From: an uncultured Eubacteriales bacterium | Lineage (GTDB): Bacteria > Bacillota > Clostridia > Oscillospirales > Oscillospiraceae | Direction of reading: 5' to 3' | DNA: 5,280 nt | Assembly: GCA_900553805.1 (NCBI GenBank) | Contig: USEU01000086.1 | Span: 1-5,280, forward strand | Part shown: positions 4,789-5,280 of the stretch, in pieces | Layout: each line of letters starts with the position of its first letter | How positions within the stretch are numbered: the stretch's first letter is position 1 | Program-made: the position numbers and the translations under genes | The notes under the pieces: generated by a model | Databases searched by the model: none | The model's input: the letters and a program-made list of their open reading frames with translations, nothing else | What the model was told of the DNA's origin: nothing

Positions 4789-5280
4789 TTACTGCTTGGC
4801 GCTCTCGACGATGCCGTTGGCAAGACCCACCAGACCCTGCATTTCGCTGGGGATGATGATCTTGGTGGCCTGGCCGTCGGCCACGTGCTCCATGGCCTCG
4901 ATGGCCTTCAGCTTCAGCACGTTGTCGTTGGGGGCCTTTTCATTCAGCATGGCCAGGGAGTCGGCCAGGGCCTGCTGCACCGCGCGGATGGCGGCGGCCT
5001 CGCCGTCGGCCTTCAGGATGGCGGCCTGCTTTTCGGCCTCAGCCTTCAGGATGGCGGCCTCCTTCTCGGCGGAGGCTCTCAGAATGGCGGATTCCTTCTC
5101 GCCCTCGGCGATGAGGATGGCGGACTTCTTCTGGCCCTCGGCCTGGAGGATGCTCTGACGGCGGTCACGTTCTGCCTTCATCTGTTTTTCCATGGAGTTC
5201 TGGATGTCGGCAGGGGGCAGGATGTTCTTCAGCTCCACCCGGTTGACCTTGATGCCCCAGGGGTCGGTGGCCTCGTCCAG
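4789..5280 (-). CDS. SPFH/stomatin-prohibitin family protein, C-terminal part (5' end outside window)
   Basis: The C-terminal 163 residues are visible; the N-terminal membrane anchor and most of the SPFH domain lie past position 5280. The reading frame stays open to the window edge. Its first visible residues (LDEATDPWGIKVNRVELKN) are the end of the SPFH domain as in QmcA/paraslipin-like stomatins, so the GTG at 5236-5238 is an internal valine, not a start. A charged Ala/Glu/Lys-rich helix follows (about 5000-5190) with five 11-residue repeats, and then the hydrophobic closing block SEMQGLVGLANGIVESAKQ. Such proteins assemble into ring- or cage-like scaffolds in the membrane and organise proteases or microdomains; they often pair with NfeD, which is not in view. 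It is followed by the DUF6440 gene on the same strand. Exact subfamily is uncertain, but membership is clear. Confidence 0.92.
   Translation of the reverse strand: MDEATDPWGIKVNRVELKNILPPADIQNSMEKQMKAERDRRQSILQAEGQKKSAILIAEGEKESAILRASAEKEAAILKAEAEKQAAILKADGEAAAIRAVQQALADSLAMLNEKAPNDNVLKLKAIEAMEHVADGQATKIIIPSEMQGLVGLANGIVESAKQ
4990..5154 (-). repeat. Five 33-bp repeats encoding an 11-residue coiled-coil motif
   Basis: Within the SPFH gene the pattern (A/S)IL-x-A-x-(G/A)-x-K-x-(A/S) occurs five times in register, e.g. AILIAEGEKES, AILRASAEKEA and AILKAEAEKQA, ending in the degenerate AILKADGEAAA. The DNA keeps the 33-bp period, with ATGGCGGCCT-like blocks recurring. An 11-residue period is typical of a hendecad, slightly right-handed coiled coil. 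The repeats may expand or contract by recombination. Confidence 0.85.

Noticed and set aside
4990..5154. CRISPR array
   Set aside because: The 33-bp units are contiguous, coding, in frame and without unique spacers.
4634..5158. Plus-strand frame with Ser/Ala/Phe/Met repeats
   Set aside because: The repeats are the antisense reading of the 33-bp SPFH coiled-coil array.

Overview
The window looks like chromosomal DNA of a GC-rich gut-type Clostridia, most likely Oscillospirales. This rests on strong GC bias in third codon positions, AT-rich intergenic regions with clean sigma-A promoters, AGGAGG-type ribosome binding sites, a DUF6440 small protein, an aldo/keto reductase with a ferredoxin-like tail, and a short GC-palindrome repeat of a type I associate with these bacteria. 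The genus cannot be fixed from the sequence alone.

Layout. Positions 1-84 hold a palindromic repeat-like element into which the 3' end of a minus-strand gene runs. Positions 42-1976 (minus) form a two-gene operon: a DEDDh 3'-5' exonuclease (DnaQ-like, start revised to 1976) followed after 18 nt by a PLP-dependent class I/II aminotransferase. Positions 1977-2142 are a divergent promoter region with two good sigma-A promoters back to back, a 15-bp palindrome inside the minus promoter spacer and an A/T-rich inverted repeat midway between the two -35 boxes. Positions 2143-3321 (plus) encode an aldo/keto reductase with two 4Fe-4S motifs. Its own promoter fixes the start at 2143 and excludes the longer TTG-initiated reading.

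Positions 3390-4366 are a self-contained plus-strand unit. It has an extended -10 promoter with a 17-bp spacer, a 285-residue secreted protein made of two copies of one beta-rich domain with an invariant cysteine pair, and a strong intrinsic terminator. Positions 4378-4450 hold a second palindromic repeat-like element. It is flanked by the plus-strand terminator and by a perfect 13-bp-stem terminator (4449-4484) serving the opposing operon. Positions 4544-5280 (minus) carry an SPFH/stomatin-family membrane scaffold protein (5' end outside the window) and a downstream 61-residue DUF6440 protein, separated by a GC-rich hairpin with no U-tract.

Most of the content is ordinary housekeeping or accessory metabolism. 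I see no phage, CRISPR, transposase or defence system. The least-described items are the duplicated secreted protein, the SPFH-DUF6440 pair, the two palindromic elements and the palindrome inside the exonuclease promoter. No shared pathway links the four transcription units; they appear to be independent.
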